NCBI GenBank assembly: GCA_030374765.1
Contig: JARGXX010000092.1
Coordinates: 992,001 to 1,056,000, forward strand
Direction: 5' to 3'
DNA from: Agarophyton chilense
Taxonomy: Eukaryota > Rhodophyta > Florideophyceae > Gracilariales > Gracilariaceae
Length of the DNA stretch: 64,000 nucleotides
Part shown: in pieces, positions 52,977 to 63,649 of the stretch
Layout: every line of letters starts with the position of its first letter
Position numbering within the stretch: the first letter of the stretch is position 1
The notes under the pieces: generated by a model
The model's database searches: none
What the model was told of the DNA's origin: nothing
Seen by the model: the letters and a program-made list of their open reading frames with translations, nothing else
Position numbers and translations under genes: made by a program

Positions 52977-55130
52977 ATGCCGAAGACCCGAAGCCAGTCG
53001 AGTACTGTTCGCCACGGTCCTGCGGGACCACCCCCGACACCGAGGCTCGCCTCATCTGTTGAAGCCGGAGAGCGGCTGTATCGTCAAGCGATGTCGCGCT
53101 CACGCTCGGTGAATGATGAACGAGATCTCTCGGATGTACCGGCCCCTGTGGCAGCGGCAGTCATGCCCACCACAGAAGCCGTAGTTGACCCTGAGGTCGT
53201 CGGACCTCAAGAAGAAGATGATTTGGGCAGGGAAATGCCTCGTCTCAAGTCTGAGTCAAGCGCTTTGCGTGTGCGCATGGTTGCGATGGAATCGCAGATC
53301 GCTGCTCTTATCGCTGATTTCGAACAAGTACGCAGTGCGCATCAAGCACTCGTTCGTCAAGACGATGGGAAGCAGGTCTCTGCATCAGTGAAGACACTAC
53401 GTGAGGATTTGAAGCATCTACTGGAGAGGTACGGGAATACGCCCGATGCACTACCCGGCTTAACCGTGGATGTAGAGGAAGTCCTCACTCGAGTTAACCC
53501 TCGTTTAGAACGCCTGGAAACGGCAGTTCATGCGCAGACTGCTGCTAAACCAGTCGTGCTGGAAGAGGAAGGAGCTCCTTTGAAGGAAGCTCGTTCGAAG
53601 AAGTCGAAGTCACGACGTAAGAAGAGGAATTCCGCACGTGATTGGAGTGATGAATCGTCAAGTACGGAGGGCTTCAGTTCCAGTACTGATGATTCTGATG
53701 ATTCAGATACGGCAGATGACGACGACAATGATGATGGTCATCGAAGGTCCCGATCTCGGAAGAAGAACACGTCTTCGTGGTTAATGAGAAGAAAAGGCTC
53801 ACCTTACAGAGGATTGAAGGTGCTCCCGTGCACGAATCTGCTTTATCGGAAGGTCCTGAACTACAGGTACTACCGTCTGAAGGTGAATAGCAAGAAGCGC
53901 TCAGGACGCGAAACTGCGAAGGCGAAGGATCACATCAAACGATTGAAGATCGGCCTTAATGATTTAACATTTGATGGGAAAACCCCCATTCTCGTTATCG
54001 AGTTTCTCACTCGATTCGTTGCTGAAGCAGACACTCTAGAGATGAGTGAACCACAGGCATTTTTGTCTTTACCATACTTCCTGAAGGGTTTTGCTTTAAA
54101 GCAATATCGTTCCGTATGTGGATCATTGACAGCCGATGAAGGCGGCGTTACCTCATGGCCAGAGGCCGTGCAGTATTTGCTGCGCAGTTACGCGACTTCA
54201 AACGCTATACATCAGGCGATCCTGGACCCAAGGGATGTGACCCAGAAGCCTGAGGAGGGCGAAGCTGAGTACAGCTCAAGGCTTAACAAAGCTTCAGTCC
54301 GATGTGGAAACGTCCACTCGACGGAGGACAAAATTACCTTGTACATCGACGGGCTGGACCCGAGCATCAAGTTGTTGGTAGCTCGATATCGAGAGAAGCA
54401 TGGAAGAGTCTCCTTTTTGGAGTTAGTTCAGTTGGCGAAAGCTGAAGGAGACGCAGCCAGAGCGCGTGGTAGTTCCCGTCGTTCAGTGGCTTTTGGAACC
54501 TCAATGGGTAAGGAGAAGATCTCCGCCAGAGTTAATCAGCGCAGCAAACTGCTACATTTGGAATCTCCAGTGCACTCACGAGATTCTTCGTTGGCACCCA
54601 AAGGGAGTGATTCGCATGAGAAGGCGGTCCATTTAATGGAATATACGGACTCTTCTGTACCTACAGTGGATCTCCCACACTCGGAGTCTCAGGACGAGGA
54701 AGCCCTAATGACTATGAAGGGCCGTCGCCCTGTGTACAGTCCCTACACGGTGCCACCACAAGGAGGTTTTAAGAACGGGAAACCCGGATGGGTGGATACT
54801 CGCACGGCATACCGTTCACAACCTATGTTGACCAACCGTCGTGACGGTTTGATATGTTATTCATGTTATGGAAAACACCATTTGAGTGCAGAATGCACGC
54901 TTCCTGCAAAGGATCTGAGTCGTATCATGACGAATTATGAAGCACTTTCAGAAGAGGAAAGGAGCCGCGTACCGGCGGGCATGTATTGGAAAGCCAAAAC
55001 TTGGTTTTCTCAGACACCAATGCGCCGGACGGACAAGCCGGTTGCTCAGAATGCTGAGTTCTTACAACTCGGAACCCCGGTAGGAAGAGGCGCCTTTGAG
55101 GCGAATAAGCCGGTGCAACCGGAAAACTAA
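52977..55130 (+). CDS. Gypsy-1 gag (copy 2), intact
   Basis: 717 residues from ATG 52977 (MPKTRSQSS). N-terminal 75 residues basic/serine-rich; about 80-150 heptad-like and probably coiled coil (EMPRLKSESSALRVRMVAM); about 200-265 alternates a lysine/arginine-rich tract with a serine/aspartate tract (STDDSDDSDTADDDD). Capsid-like part about 320-500 (LKIGLNDLTFDGKTPILVIE, LKGFALKQYRSVCG, LYIDGLDPSIKLLV). CCHC zinc knuckle C-YS-C-YGKH-H-LSAE-C near 627-640. The protease frame that follows is in the -1 register and already open before the gag stop. This is the best preserved gypsy gene in the window. Much longer than usual gypsy gags of 300-450 residues. Confidence 0.93.
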   Translation: MPKTRSQSSTVRHGPAGPPPTPRLASSVEAGERLYRQAMSRSRSVNDERDLSDVPAPVAAAVMPTTEAVVDPEVVGPQEEDDLGREMPRLKSESSALRVRMVAMESQIAALIADFEQVRSAHQALVRQDDGKQVSASVKTLREDLKHLLERYGNTPDALPGLTVDVEEVLTRVNPRLERLETAVHAQTAAKPVVLEEEGAPLKEARSKKSKSRRKKRNSARDWSDESSSTEGFSSSTDDSDDSDTADDDDNDDGHRRSRSRKKNTSSWLMRRKGSPYRGLKVLPCTNLLYRKVLNYRYYRLKVNSKKRSGRETAKAKDHIKRLKIGLNDLTFDGKTPILVIEFLTRFVAEADTLEMSEPQAFLSLPYFLKGFALKQYRSVCGSLTADEGGVTSWPEAVQYLLRSYATSNAIHQAILDPRDVTQKPEEGEAEYSSRLNKASVRCGNVHSTEDKITLYIDGLDPSIKLLVARYREKHGRVSFLELVQLAKAEGDAARARGSSRRSVAFGTSMGKEKISARVNQRSKLLHLESPVHSRDSSLAPKGSDSHEKAVHLMEYTDSSVPTVDLPHSESQDEEALMTMKGRRPVYSPYTVPPQGGFKNGKPGWVDTRTAYRSQPMLTNRRDGLICYSCYGKHHLSAECTLPAKDLSRIMTNYEALSEEERSRVPAGMYWKAKTWFSQTPMRRTDKPVAQNAEFLQLGTPVGRGAFEANKPVQPEN

Positions 55131-55759
55131 GTGAGGGAGCCCCTAGGGGGTCGGCACTAGTCGATCCCGTAGTGCTGACCAGGGAGAGCTCACCTTCCTG
55201 CTCCCGCACTTGGAAGCCCAAGATTCTCTTGAGGCCTCAGAAATTTCCGACGTACGGAATCAATCCGCCGGACGGAAAGCGAGTACAGTTTGACTGTGAG
55301 TTACATCGTCCTTGGAGACGTTATACTTGCCCGTCAAAACGGGAAAGTTACCTCATGGTAGTGTCTAAAAGAGACTATAAGGTCTATGCCGACATCGGCT
55401 CTGACAGGAATCTGTTATCTCGTCGATTGACTATCCTGGACACAGGTGCTGGTCCGAACTTTATACGGGAATCGGAGCTCGCTCCTGCTGACTTAGAACG
55501 TATTCGATACGGTCCTTTACCAGACATCCGGGATGCCAACAAAAATGCTGTGAAGACACTGGGAACAGTTCGACTCGTGTTGCGTTTGGGACGCTTTGTA
55601 GTCCTAGTCGACTTCATCGTCTGTAAGACGTTAGCTGCACCAGTGGTACTGGGATGTGATTATTGCGACAAGTTTGTCGAAGCCATTCGTCCGCGAAGAA
55701 AACTAGTGGAACTAGATGATGGATCAATGATACTAATTGTTCGCAAGCCAATGCCTGGT
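55120..55759 (+). pseudogene. Gypsy-1 protease (copy 2), truncated
   Basis: -1 frame relative to gag, open across the gag stop (TAA 55128). Active site ILDTGAGPNFIRESEL, then LGTVRLVLRLGRFVVLVDFI and LGCDYCDKFVEAI. Runs into LTR-2a after IVRKPM, so RT is not attached. Likely expressed in the parent element as a Gag-Pol fusion by frameshifting. No perfect slippery heptamer was found at the overlap (the last gag codons are CCG GAA AAC TAA). Confidence 0.85.
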
Positions 55760-56446
55760 TGATGGGTGGAGAAAGGCTGAAGGAAAGGTTGAGGGATGAA
55801 AGGAAAGTTCGCCAGCTCTGGCTCGGATTAACTTGGAGGCGCTTAATCTCTCACTTATATACAACTCAAAAACGTCAGCCAACTAGACCCCAACCCAGAG
55901 TAAACCCTAGACTACAAAGCAGGGACACCCAATACTACCAATCATATTCAAGCACGGCATCAACCCTAGTTAAAGTTCATTGCAGCACACAAAAAGGCAA
56001 TACAACAGTGCACAGCACATCATTACACTGACGTGGGCACAAATTCAATATGCCAGCACATGCTTCTTGCAATCCGCCTCCATACACGTTCACCTTCCAG
56101 CACAGTACACAAAGTCTTCTGTAATACACAGGACACGCTCTTCTCCAAGTACATTCGTTACGCCTTGAGAGACGTGTACATAGTACACCAGCTGGACATC
56201 CTGAACAGCGTGCACAATAGTACAAGTAGACCACGTACACACGTGTACTCCAGAAAATCCCAATAGTTCCATACTACTTGTACACATCACATTGCAGGTG
56301 CATATTTGCAGTAGCCAATCACATCATGAGATCACGTTGAGATCCGGCTGATACGCATATGCGCTTTTCCAGAGGCACCCTCCAAAACAGCCCATGCTCT
56401 CCCGCACATTTGGTTCTCAGTGACGGCATAGGCACTTGCACCAACA
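55760..56446 (-). repeat. LTR-2a copy between Gypsy-1 and Copia-1
   Basis: 687 bp, full length, on the minus strand. Left neighbour is Gypsy-1 protease, right neighbour is Copia-1 RT. It occupies the 3' LTR position of Copia-1 copy 3, in the right orientation, but belongs to another family. Confidence 0.9.
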
Positions 56447-58045
56447 GCCATATGTTTGGTGGTTTCCGCCAGCCACCACACGAGCCTTGAAACGTTCAAC
56501 TGATGCATCGGCATTGCGCTTCACCTTTAGAAGGACATGCATGGGCAGTGGCTGCGAGGCATGGGAGTCGTCTGGTGTCCAGGTATCCTTGGACTCAAAT
56601 GATTCGAACTCGGCGTCAATGGCTCCTTGCCACATATCACGCTCCTCCGGAGTGGCGGACATGCCCTCCTTCAATGTTGGTTCATCGCTGGTGGTGACGT
56701 TGATGTTCGTCGTACACTGCGCAGATCCAGCCATGAACCACTTGGGCGGTTGACGACGAGTGCGACGCGGGTACCGAGGTTCCTCAGCGGGTGTGGAGAA
56801 TGTGGCAGGATCGTGTGAGGACCCTCCATCATCACTATCGGCGCCGTCCACATCGTCTTCGTCACCATCAGAGTCGGAGTCGGACTGCACCAACAGAGGT
56901 ATGGGGTCTTGTTGCTCGTTTGTCTGGTCTTTGAAGTCCACTACATCGACAGAGAAACCTTCCGAGACATCACCAGTAGTCCCCTCAGAGCCCACCAGTG
57001 ACACATAATCATCATCCGACGCACTCTCGTCATCCATATAGTGTGATAGAGCTGGTATGCCGGGGAACCTAAACTCATCAAAAGCCACATGCCAGGACTC
57101 CACAATGCGCGGTGTATCATCATCACCAGTGACTAGTACCTTGTAGACACCATGCTCAAGAGCCTCCAAGTACACTCCCTCAAGTGCACGCGACTCGAAC
57201 TTGGGTCCACGAGGGGTCCTGAGCACAAATGCGGTACATCCAAACACACGCACGTGCTTCAGTGACGGCCTGTTTCCAGTAACCAAAAAGTAAGGAGTAT
57301 CATCAACTGTGGAATGTTGCACACGGTTGCGTACGTATATGGCATGCTTCAACGCAAATGGTCACAAACAATCAGGTAAGTTGGCCTGGATGAGAAGCGA
57401 CTGAGCAGCTTCCACCATGGTTCGGTTGATGCGCTCCGCAATGGCGTTGTGTTCTGGAGTACATGGAGCTGAGAAAGAATTGTGCCCATGCTCTCCACCC
57501 AGTTTGTGCTGCAGTTCAACATATTCCGCTGCTCCATCGGAGTGGACACCACGAATTTCTGCTCCTCCAAGTCGTTTCAACTTGGCTGCCACACCGATAA
57601 ACACATCGATCAGTGCACTGCGGTGCATCATCAAAGCGAGAAACATAAAGCGTGAATGGTCATCCAAGAACGTACTTGCGTACCGGAACCTGTCTGCGAA
57701 GGAGGTCACCAAAGGTCCAAGAATATCCAAATGCGCTATGTCACCAACAGCGGCGGCATGTTGGAAGTGACCCAGAAATGGTAGCTTGTGAGCCTTGCCA
57801 AGACGACAGGCCCTGCATACCTCCTCCACTACAGACAGCTGTGGGACACCATCGGCATAGTTGTGCACCAACTCTAGGTCTCGCACGTTCATATGCGCCA
57901 GCCGTTGGTGCCAAAGCTCAGTGTCCGTGTGTCGAGCCACTAATGCCACCGCCGGTGAGGTATGTAGCATAGGTTGCGGAAGCATGTACATGCCAGACTC
58001 CGCATCATGGTAAACACAACCCAATTCAAAACCCATTGGACTCAA
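56447..58045 (-). pseudogene. Copia-1 integrase and RT start (copy 3)
   Basis: A single frame interrupted by one TGA at 57362. HHCC finger: HTDTELWHQRLAHMNV and CRACRLGKAHKLPF. Catalytic residues in AHLDILGPLV, GVHSDGAAEYV and NAIAERINRTM. After the stop: VFGCTAFVLRTPRGPKFESR (integrase C-terminus), a long acidic linker (DSDSDGDEDDVDGADSDDGG), TRRQPPKWF, then the RT entry DMWQGAIDAEFESFESKDTW and VERFKARVVAGGNHQTYG, where LTR-2a cuts it. The integrase core is thus well preserved. Confidence 0.9.
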
Positions 58046-58121
58046 GCATCAAACGCACATGGAGACGAGAGAAGTACGAGTCAATGCCTTTGTCGGCCAA
58101 GCATCCAGTGGACACCAATTT

Positions 58122-59402
58122 TTATCCCAAACACGGTAAAAGCAGCACAGTTGTGAGCCGTAGATTTGCATTCCGGAAGGGAAGGAGCACATTTCCGCAT
58201 CGAGTGCCTACCACTGTAGTGTTGTCGGCGAGCATAACCGTCCTTCGGTCACAAGAGTGCAATGAACCAGGTATAAACGCCATCTCCGAATGGAAGCAAT
58301 GCACAGTCGCACCACTATCAGCATAAGTGTTCAAATCCTTCGGGGGAACTATGGTGGTTTTGTAGACTGCTGCACCAGCGATTTCCACCCTTCCAGATTT
58401 AGCAGATGACGTGACAGATCCACCACCTGCACCCACTTTCTTCGAATGAGACGAAAGCTTTTCTATGATGCTTTGCTGTAGGTGGTTGTCAGGGTTCTTC
58501 GGATTCAGGAAACAGCGATCCTGCGTGTGTCCATCACGGTCGCAGAAGGTGCAATGGTGACCGTTGCTACTGCCGGAACGATCCGAAGAGATTGAGTTCA
58601 GGGCCAGGGCAAGTGCACGAGCGGTAGAATCAAGGTCAGATTGGTCATCCGACTCATCGCCACGGTTTCTCGAGACAGACTTGGCGCGTTGGGTGGTGTC
58701 AAAATGTCGACCACCTTTGTTTTTGCCCCTCTTCTTCCGACGAGAGCTTCGCCCTGGTGGTTTCGTTGTCACTTGCTTTGCATTATACTCATCGATGAGC
58801 GTAGTAGCAACATAATCCCATGTGAGCTCAGCGATGTCCTTGGTGCGAAGAGCCGCAGCCGTGGTCTCCAAAGCGCAGTTGGGATCTATGGAAGCGAGCA
58901 ACATCGGGGCCTTGTGAGATTCCGGTATAGCCGCATCTTTTTTCATACGCTCCAATTGAGAGAACAGAGCTGTGTACTGGTCCACATAACTAGCCATATT
59001 CTGACCATTGTACGCCATGCGGAACAGCTGTGTTTGAACCGCGATCCTAGAAACGGTACGGTTAGACGCATACCGTGCATCTAACAAAGCTATCATACGC
59101 TGCGGGTTGTCATCGACATCCATAACCACACGTAGTGGAGCATCGCCAAGAGCACAAATGATGATTCCACAAGCCTTTTCGCGCTTGGCCATGAGGCGAG
59201 CGGTGTCAACACCAGTGTCCGATGTTGCTTCAGTAGTTGCTGAATATCCAGCATCGGATTCCACGACATTCCACACACCTTTAACAAGGCATGCAGTACG
59301 AAGGCGATGGCGCCATAGGGCATTATAATCTCCCCGCTTTCCATGAAAACGACAGATTTTCATCCCGGTAGTACTTTCAGATTCCATGTCCGTGTCCGAC
59401 AT
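58122..59402 (-). CDS. Copia-1 gag-protease (copy 3)
   Basis: 426 uninterrupted residues from ATG 59402 (MSDTDMESESTT). Gag to about residue 300, with the zinc knuckle C-TF-C-DRDG-H-TQDR-C near 281. The protease follows in frame with YADSGATVHCFHSEMAFIPG (about 355-375) and ends at a stop after LRLTTVLLLPCLG. The integrase continues in another frame from 58045, so one frameshift separates them. Gag may still be translatable. Confidence 0.88.
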   Translation of the reverse strand: MSDTDMESESTTGMKICRFHGKRGDYNALWRHRLRTACLVKGVWNVVESDAGYSATTEATSDTGVDTARLMAKREKACGIIICALGDAPLRVVMDVDDNPQRMIALLDARYASNRTVSRIAVQTQLFRMAYNGQNMASYVDQYTALFSQLERMKKDAAIPESHKAPMLLASIDPNCALETTAAALRTKDIAELTWDYVATTLIDEYNAKQVTTKPPGRSSRRKKRGKNKGGRHFDTTQRAKSVSRNRGDESDDQSDLDSTARALALALNSISSDRSGSSNGHHCTFCDRDGHTQDRCFLNPKNPDNHLQQSIIEKLSSHSKKVGAGGGSVTSSAKSGRVEIAGAAVYKTTIVPPKDLNTYADSGATVHCFHSEMAFIPGSLHSCDRRTVMLADNTTVVGTRCGNVLLPFRNANLRLTTVLLLPCLG

Positions 59403-60296
59403 GTTTCAGTCTGTTATCCACGAGGCAGATAGAACGGAACCAAACGAAATTAATTAGTAGAGAGAAGCATAGTGAGGGACTCAATGCTTTGGGAAGTTTA
59501 AGAAAAAGGGCCACGAGCAGTGATGAATTCGTGGCCGAGCCCGAACGGAGTATCCCAACTCCAACGTTCGACGGCGAGGACGACAGCGGAAACTTTTGAC
59601 GTAGCCTGCAACGCTCACCGAGACGCGTCTCGTACACGATCACAAGCGGAGCTTGGGTGCTCCCACGCTTGGAGTATACTTACGGGCAGTGGCAGAAGGC
59701 GTACCCGGAACAGACAAACTTCTCGACTTCGGGTTGAAACTTCTTGATTGAACCTACCGAGACTTGCTCGAGGTAGGCGGGCGCACTGGCCGGAGAAACT
59801 ACCTCCGCTACCCTAAAGTATGATCCCCTGGACCCTGGTTACTCTCTCCGGGTGAGGTACGCTTTGATTACCTACTGAACTCTGCGCACTTCAGAGTCCG
59901 GCGCTTTTAGTCCCTACGAGGCTTCCAAAGGAGAAGTGTCGTCAAGATACACTTCCCCCAGTTGACCCAAGCTAGCCTCTTGCTGGAAAGTAGCGCGGTC
60001 GTGTGGTGTAGTACGGTTGCTCCTACACTTTCAAGCCCAATTCATCGACCTCCGTATTCTACGGACGGAGAGCAGGATTTGGCAGACTTCCCGGTCTCGT
60101 GCCAAGCGTGTACTAACAAACGCGATATGTTTTCGTTACCAAGGAGGAAGTCCGCAAGATACACGCCTGTCGCAAAATAAAAATAACTTCTTGAATCCAG
60201 ATAAGCGTTAGTCGTAGATCGCGCACCTGTCGCAGTAGCGAATCTTCTTGAATCCAAATGAGTGTTCGAAGAGCGTGACTTCTGCGAAGAGTCCCC
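59403..60296 (-). other. Copia-1 leader (copy 3)
   Basis: 0.9 kb between primer site and gag, collinear with 35441-36339. No coding frame supported. Confidence 0.75.
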
Positions 60297-60313
60297 GCTC
60301 TGGGCCCATATCC
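60297..60313 (-). other. Primer-binding site, Copia-1 copy 3
   Basis: GGATATGGGCCCAGAGC right after the LTR; 13 of the first 14 bases match the complement of the initiator tRNA-Met anticodon arm. Confidence 0.75.
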
Positions 60314-60987
60314 TCACAAAGTGGGCGCAGGTTATGAAAAGGAAAAGGACAAGAAAGAAAAAGACGAGAAGGAAACGAAAGTAAAAGAAGAAAAACAAAT
60401 AAAGGTAGTCAGCCTTGACAATTTACTTCGGTCGTCGGCGACTGTCATTGACAACTATAACCACCTTGCACGCATTTCCACCGCCGGTGCTGACCGTCGG
60501 CGAGTCACCCACGTCTCACAGCTAGCCACCGTGCGACGAAGAGTTGCGCGCCAAAACAATTTCAAACATAAATCATAAATAATAAAACCTCAAAAAAAAC
60601 ATCCAAAGTGGTGCACCAGTGCCAACCGCCCCACGCAGCCCAGATTCGGCTGTTACGGCCAAACGCAATATACAGCCCCCATTTGCACATTCTCTCCAAC
60701 TGCATAGCACGTGCTCATTCAGCGCTCTCGTCTAATCAGATCGCTCCACATGGGCCGAAGCCCCAACACGCTCCATTAGAACCAGAACACTTGTCCATAC
60801 CCCGTTGCATGAGGGCATTTGCAGTATCCAATCAGATGGCCGTTTCACGTTGAGATTGAGATGAGGCGCATATGCGTTTTTCCACGGAGGATGTCCAAAA
60901 GTGCCCATGCTTAAATCCACTTTTGGTTTTCCACTATTTCGAAGCTTCCCAGGAGGTCGGAGTAGATGCCGACCTAAATACTCAACA
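60314..60987 (-). repeat. Copia-1 LTR-1, 5' LTR of copy 3
   Basis: 674 bp, TGTTGAGTATTTAGG (60987) to TTTGTGA (60314). Nearly the same sequence as the solo LTR at 40638-41311. Confidence 0.9.
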
Positions 60988-63349
60988 AGAAGACCAAGAT
61001 AAAACCGCATTTGCGTGTCACGCCGGTCTCTACCGTTTCAAAGGGATGCCCTTTGGCTTAACGAATGCACCGGCTACTTTCCAGCGTACTCTGAACATCT
61101 TGCTCTCAATGTACAAGTGAAAGACTTGTTTAGTCTAATTGGACGATATGATCATCTTTTCCCAGGATGTGGAAAGCCATTTACGGCATATCAAGAAGAT
61201 CCTCAAAGCACTACAGAGCGCAGGTATCACCTTGAAGTTCAAGAAATGCGAATGGTTCGCTGGCACCGTTCGGTACTTAGGACATGTGATCAAGCCGGGA
61301 CAGCTTACCATTCAAGAGGCACAAACAGCGACTCTCCGCGAAATACAACCTCCGTCGACACAGAAGCAATTGCGTTCTTTCCTCGGCTTGTGCAACGTCT
61401 ACCGACGATTCGTGCCGCGATACTCGCATATAGCGGTACCGCTCAACGCAAAGCTGCGTAAAGGACAACCAGTACAGCTGAAACAATTCAGTCAAGCTGA
61501 AGCGGAAGCGTTCGACACGCTGAAGACAAAGATCATTACAGCCCCAGTCTTGGCGCTGCCCATCCCCAACCTGCCATACTCAGTGGATACCGACTCTAGC
61601 GAGTACCAAGTAGGGTGGGCCCTTTTTCAAGCACACCCTGATGGTGAACGCAAACCCAATGGTTACTGGTCAACATCGCTGAACGCAGCTGAGAAGAAGT
61701 ATTAAGTTTCAGAAAAGGAATGCCTTGCAGTCGTTTGGGCTCTAACCACACTGCGACCGTATCTCCAAGGAGAACGTTTTACCGTCAACACGGATCATTC
61801 GTCTCTACGATGGTTACTGTCCATTACAGACCCGTCTGGTCGTCTCAAACGATGGCGCTTACGCCTTTCTGAATTCGATTTCGAAGTGAAGTATAAGAAG
61901 GGATTGGGCAATGTCCAAGCTGACGTGCTATCGCGACTCAAAACACTGGGCGAAACCCAAGGCGAAATCGATGAAGAGATACCTTGCTTCTACATGGAGA
62001 CCCATTCATCATCTTTTGAAGAAGAGGAACAAGAGACCCTTGATGATTATTCGGATGCAGACCCGTTCCTTGCATTAGCAGACACTGACCCTTCAGTTCA
62101 ACTCGAGCGAATCTCGTGCACTGAGCTCCTCAATGAGCAACACGCCGATACGTTTTGTGCGTCGATACGCTCTCGTCTTAACGGGGGGGAGGAGCTCCCC
62201 TTTTCACTCGATTCACGAGGAATACTGTTAAGACATGTCGAAAGGCATGATCAAATCGTGATTCCACACGTCTTGAAGAGTCGAGTACTCTATCTGGCAC
62301 ATTACAGCAGGCTGTCTGGTCATGCAGGAGGAACGAAGTTGTTCATGACTCCAAGAAGAGATTTTTACTGGCCTACTTTGGCAATGAACTGCCATGCTAA
62401 AGTGAGGTTGTGTACAACATGTGTGAAGAATCGCGTGACGTTTTACAGGAAGCGGAAACCGATGACGTTATTCCAGGCGAAAGCGTTTTTACAATACGTA
62501 AGTATCGACATGCTAGGGGAATTGATTCGCTCAAGGCAAGGTTATCGCTACCTATTGGTTATCACCGACCGCTTCCCGAAGTATCGGGATATGCACCGTG
62601 GCACGCGCACACCCGTAAGTACAGAAATGGAACCTGAAAGCAGGAAAGATGTTTTGGACTTTGGCCCCAAGGACTTGGAAACGAGTGCACGCGAAAACGC
62701 GCCGTTGCCACTTCAGACTGAACCGTCAGGTGAAGCGCCATTCGCTGTTCCGCCGATATCGGCTCCCATCCCTCGTGGGCAGGAAGAAGAAGAAGTATCG
62801 CCCCCTGTCGTGTTGCAAGCACCATCGTGCACCAAACAGCGGTCAGAATCGGACAAACCGAAGAAAGTTCATCCACGAATGGAATTGAAAAGTAGCAAGA
62901 AGTACGCTTCAATGGAACCTGGAAAACAGGATAGATATTTATCTGAGAAAGGTTCTCAAGGAATGAGTACACTGCCCCTGTGGGCAGAACGACAGTCAGT
63001 CGACGAGTGAACGCTTAGCGACGCTGAGACTGCTAACACAGAGACGCTCGGGTCAGCCCTAAGGCATTTCAAACCTGTTAACAGGAGTCTCGCGCCAACA
63101 GCGAAAGCATTGGGAAACGCCCAGGAATATGTTATGGATCGCATATGTGAACATGGCGAGCATGAAGATACTAGAGAATTACTGTATCGAGTCCGTTGGT
63201 ACGGTTTTCCTCCGGAAGCGGATACGTGGGAACCTATAGCTCATATCCCCCGTTCGCAGCTCGTGCGATATCATCGACGCATGCGATTATTACTCCCCAA
63301 GGAGATCGACTCCTTGATAGTCGAGCTCATGGGCACATCGCATTTCTAA
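60988..63349 (+). pseudogene. Gypsy-1 RT-RNase H-integrase-chromodomain (copy 2)
   Basis: One reading frame without frameshifts, but with nonsense codons at 61118 (TGA), 61136 (TAA, replacing the tyrosine of YLDD), 61703 (TAA) and 63008 (TGA). RT resumes at EDQDKTAFACHAGLYRF and FGLTNAPATFQRTL. RNase H: DTDSSEYQVGWALF, NTDHSSLRWLL. Integrase finger: HYSRLSGHAGGTKLF and CHAKVRLCTTC; first aspartate in YVSIDMLGEL. Then a deletion joins LVITDRF directly to the linker PKYRDMHRGTRTP, removing the second aspartate and the glutamate. Chromodomain at 63128-63286 (YVMDRICEHG, YRVRWYGFPPEADTWEP). Catalytically dead, but the uniform frame suggests a younger copy than copy 1. Confidence 0.93.
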
Positions 63350-63372
63350 GTATGGGCTACAAAGGTTGTAAA

Positions 63373-63538
63373 AACTCGAAAGGCGAGAAGAAAACAAGAA
63401 ATCATGAAGAGGAAACATGAAGACACGCAAGCAAAGGAGATTTACTGATTATCACCTATGACAAACTCGAGAAGCAAGAAGAAGGATTGAAGAACTCGAA
63501 AAGCGAGAAGGGAAGTATGAAACTCGAGAAGCGAGAAG
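63373..63538 (+). repeat. Mini-hairpin repeats between pol and aORF, Gypsy-1 copy 2
   Basis: Four copies of AACTCGARRRGCGAGAAG at 63373-63390, 63464-63481 (one arm mutated to CAAG), 63493-63510 and 63521-63538, in a strongly purine-rich strand. Confidence 0.8.
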
Positions 63539-63649
63539 AGATGAAGACTAGAAGATAAGAAGGGAACGTGAAGACACAAAGTCACCGGAGTTTTATTGCT
63601 ATCAAGATACCACCGCAAGAGTGTTGACTGAGAGTCTTTTCTGGGATCA

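Larger units (their letters stand above)
56447..60987 (-). mobile_element. Copia-1 copy 3, 5' LTR to start of RT
   Basis: Minus-strand copy with LTR-1 (60314-60987), primer site (60297-60313), leader (59403-60296), gag-protease (58122-59402) and integrase to the first RT block (56447-58045). The most complete Copia-1 in the window, lacking RT, RNase H and its own 3' LTR. Confidence 0.92.

Noticed and set aside
63373..63538. CRISPR-like array
   Set aside because: The units are 18 bases with irregular spacing inside a eukaryotic retroelement and no spacer-like uniqueness pattern.
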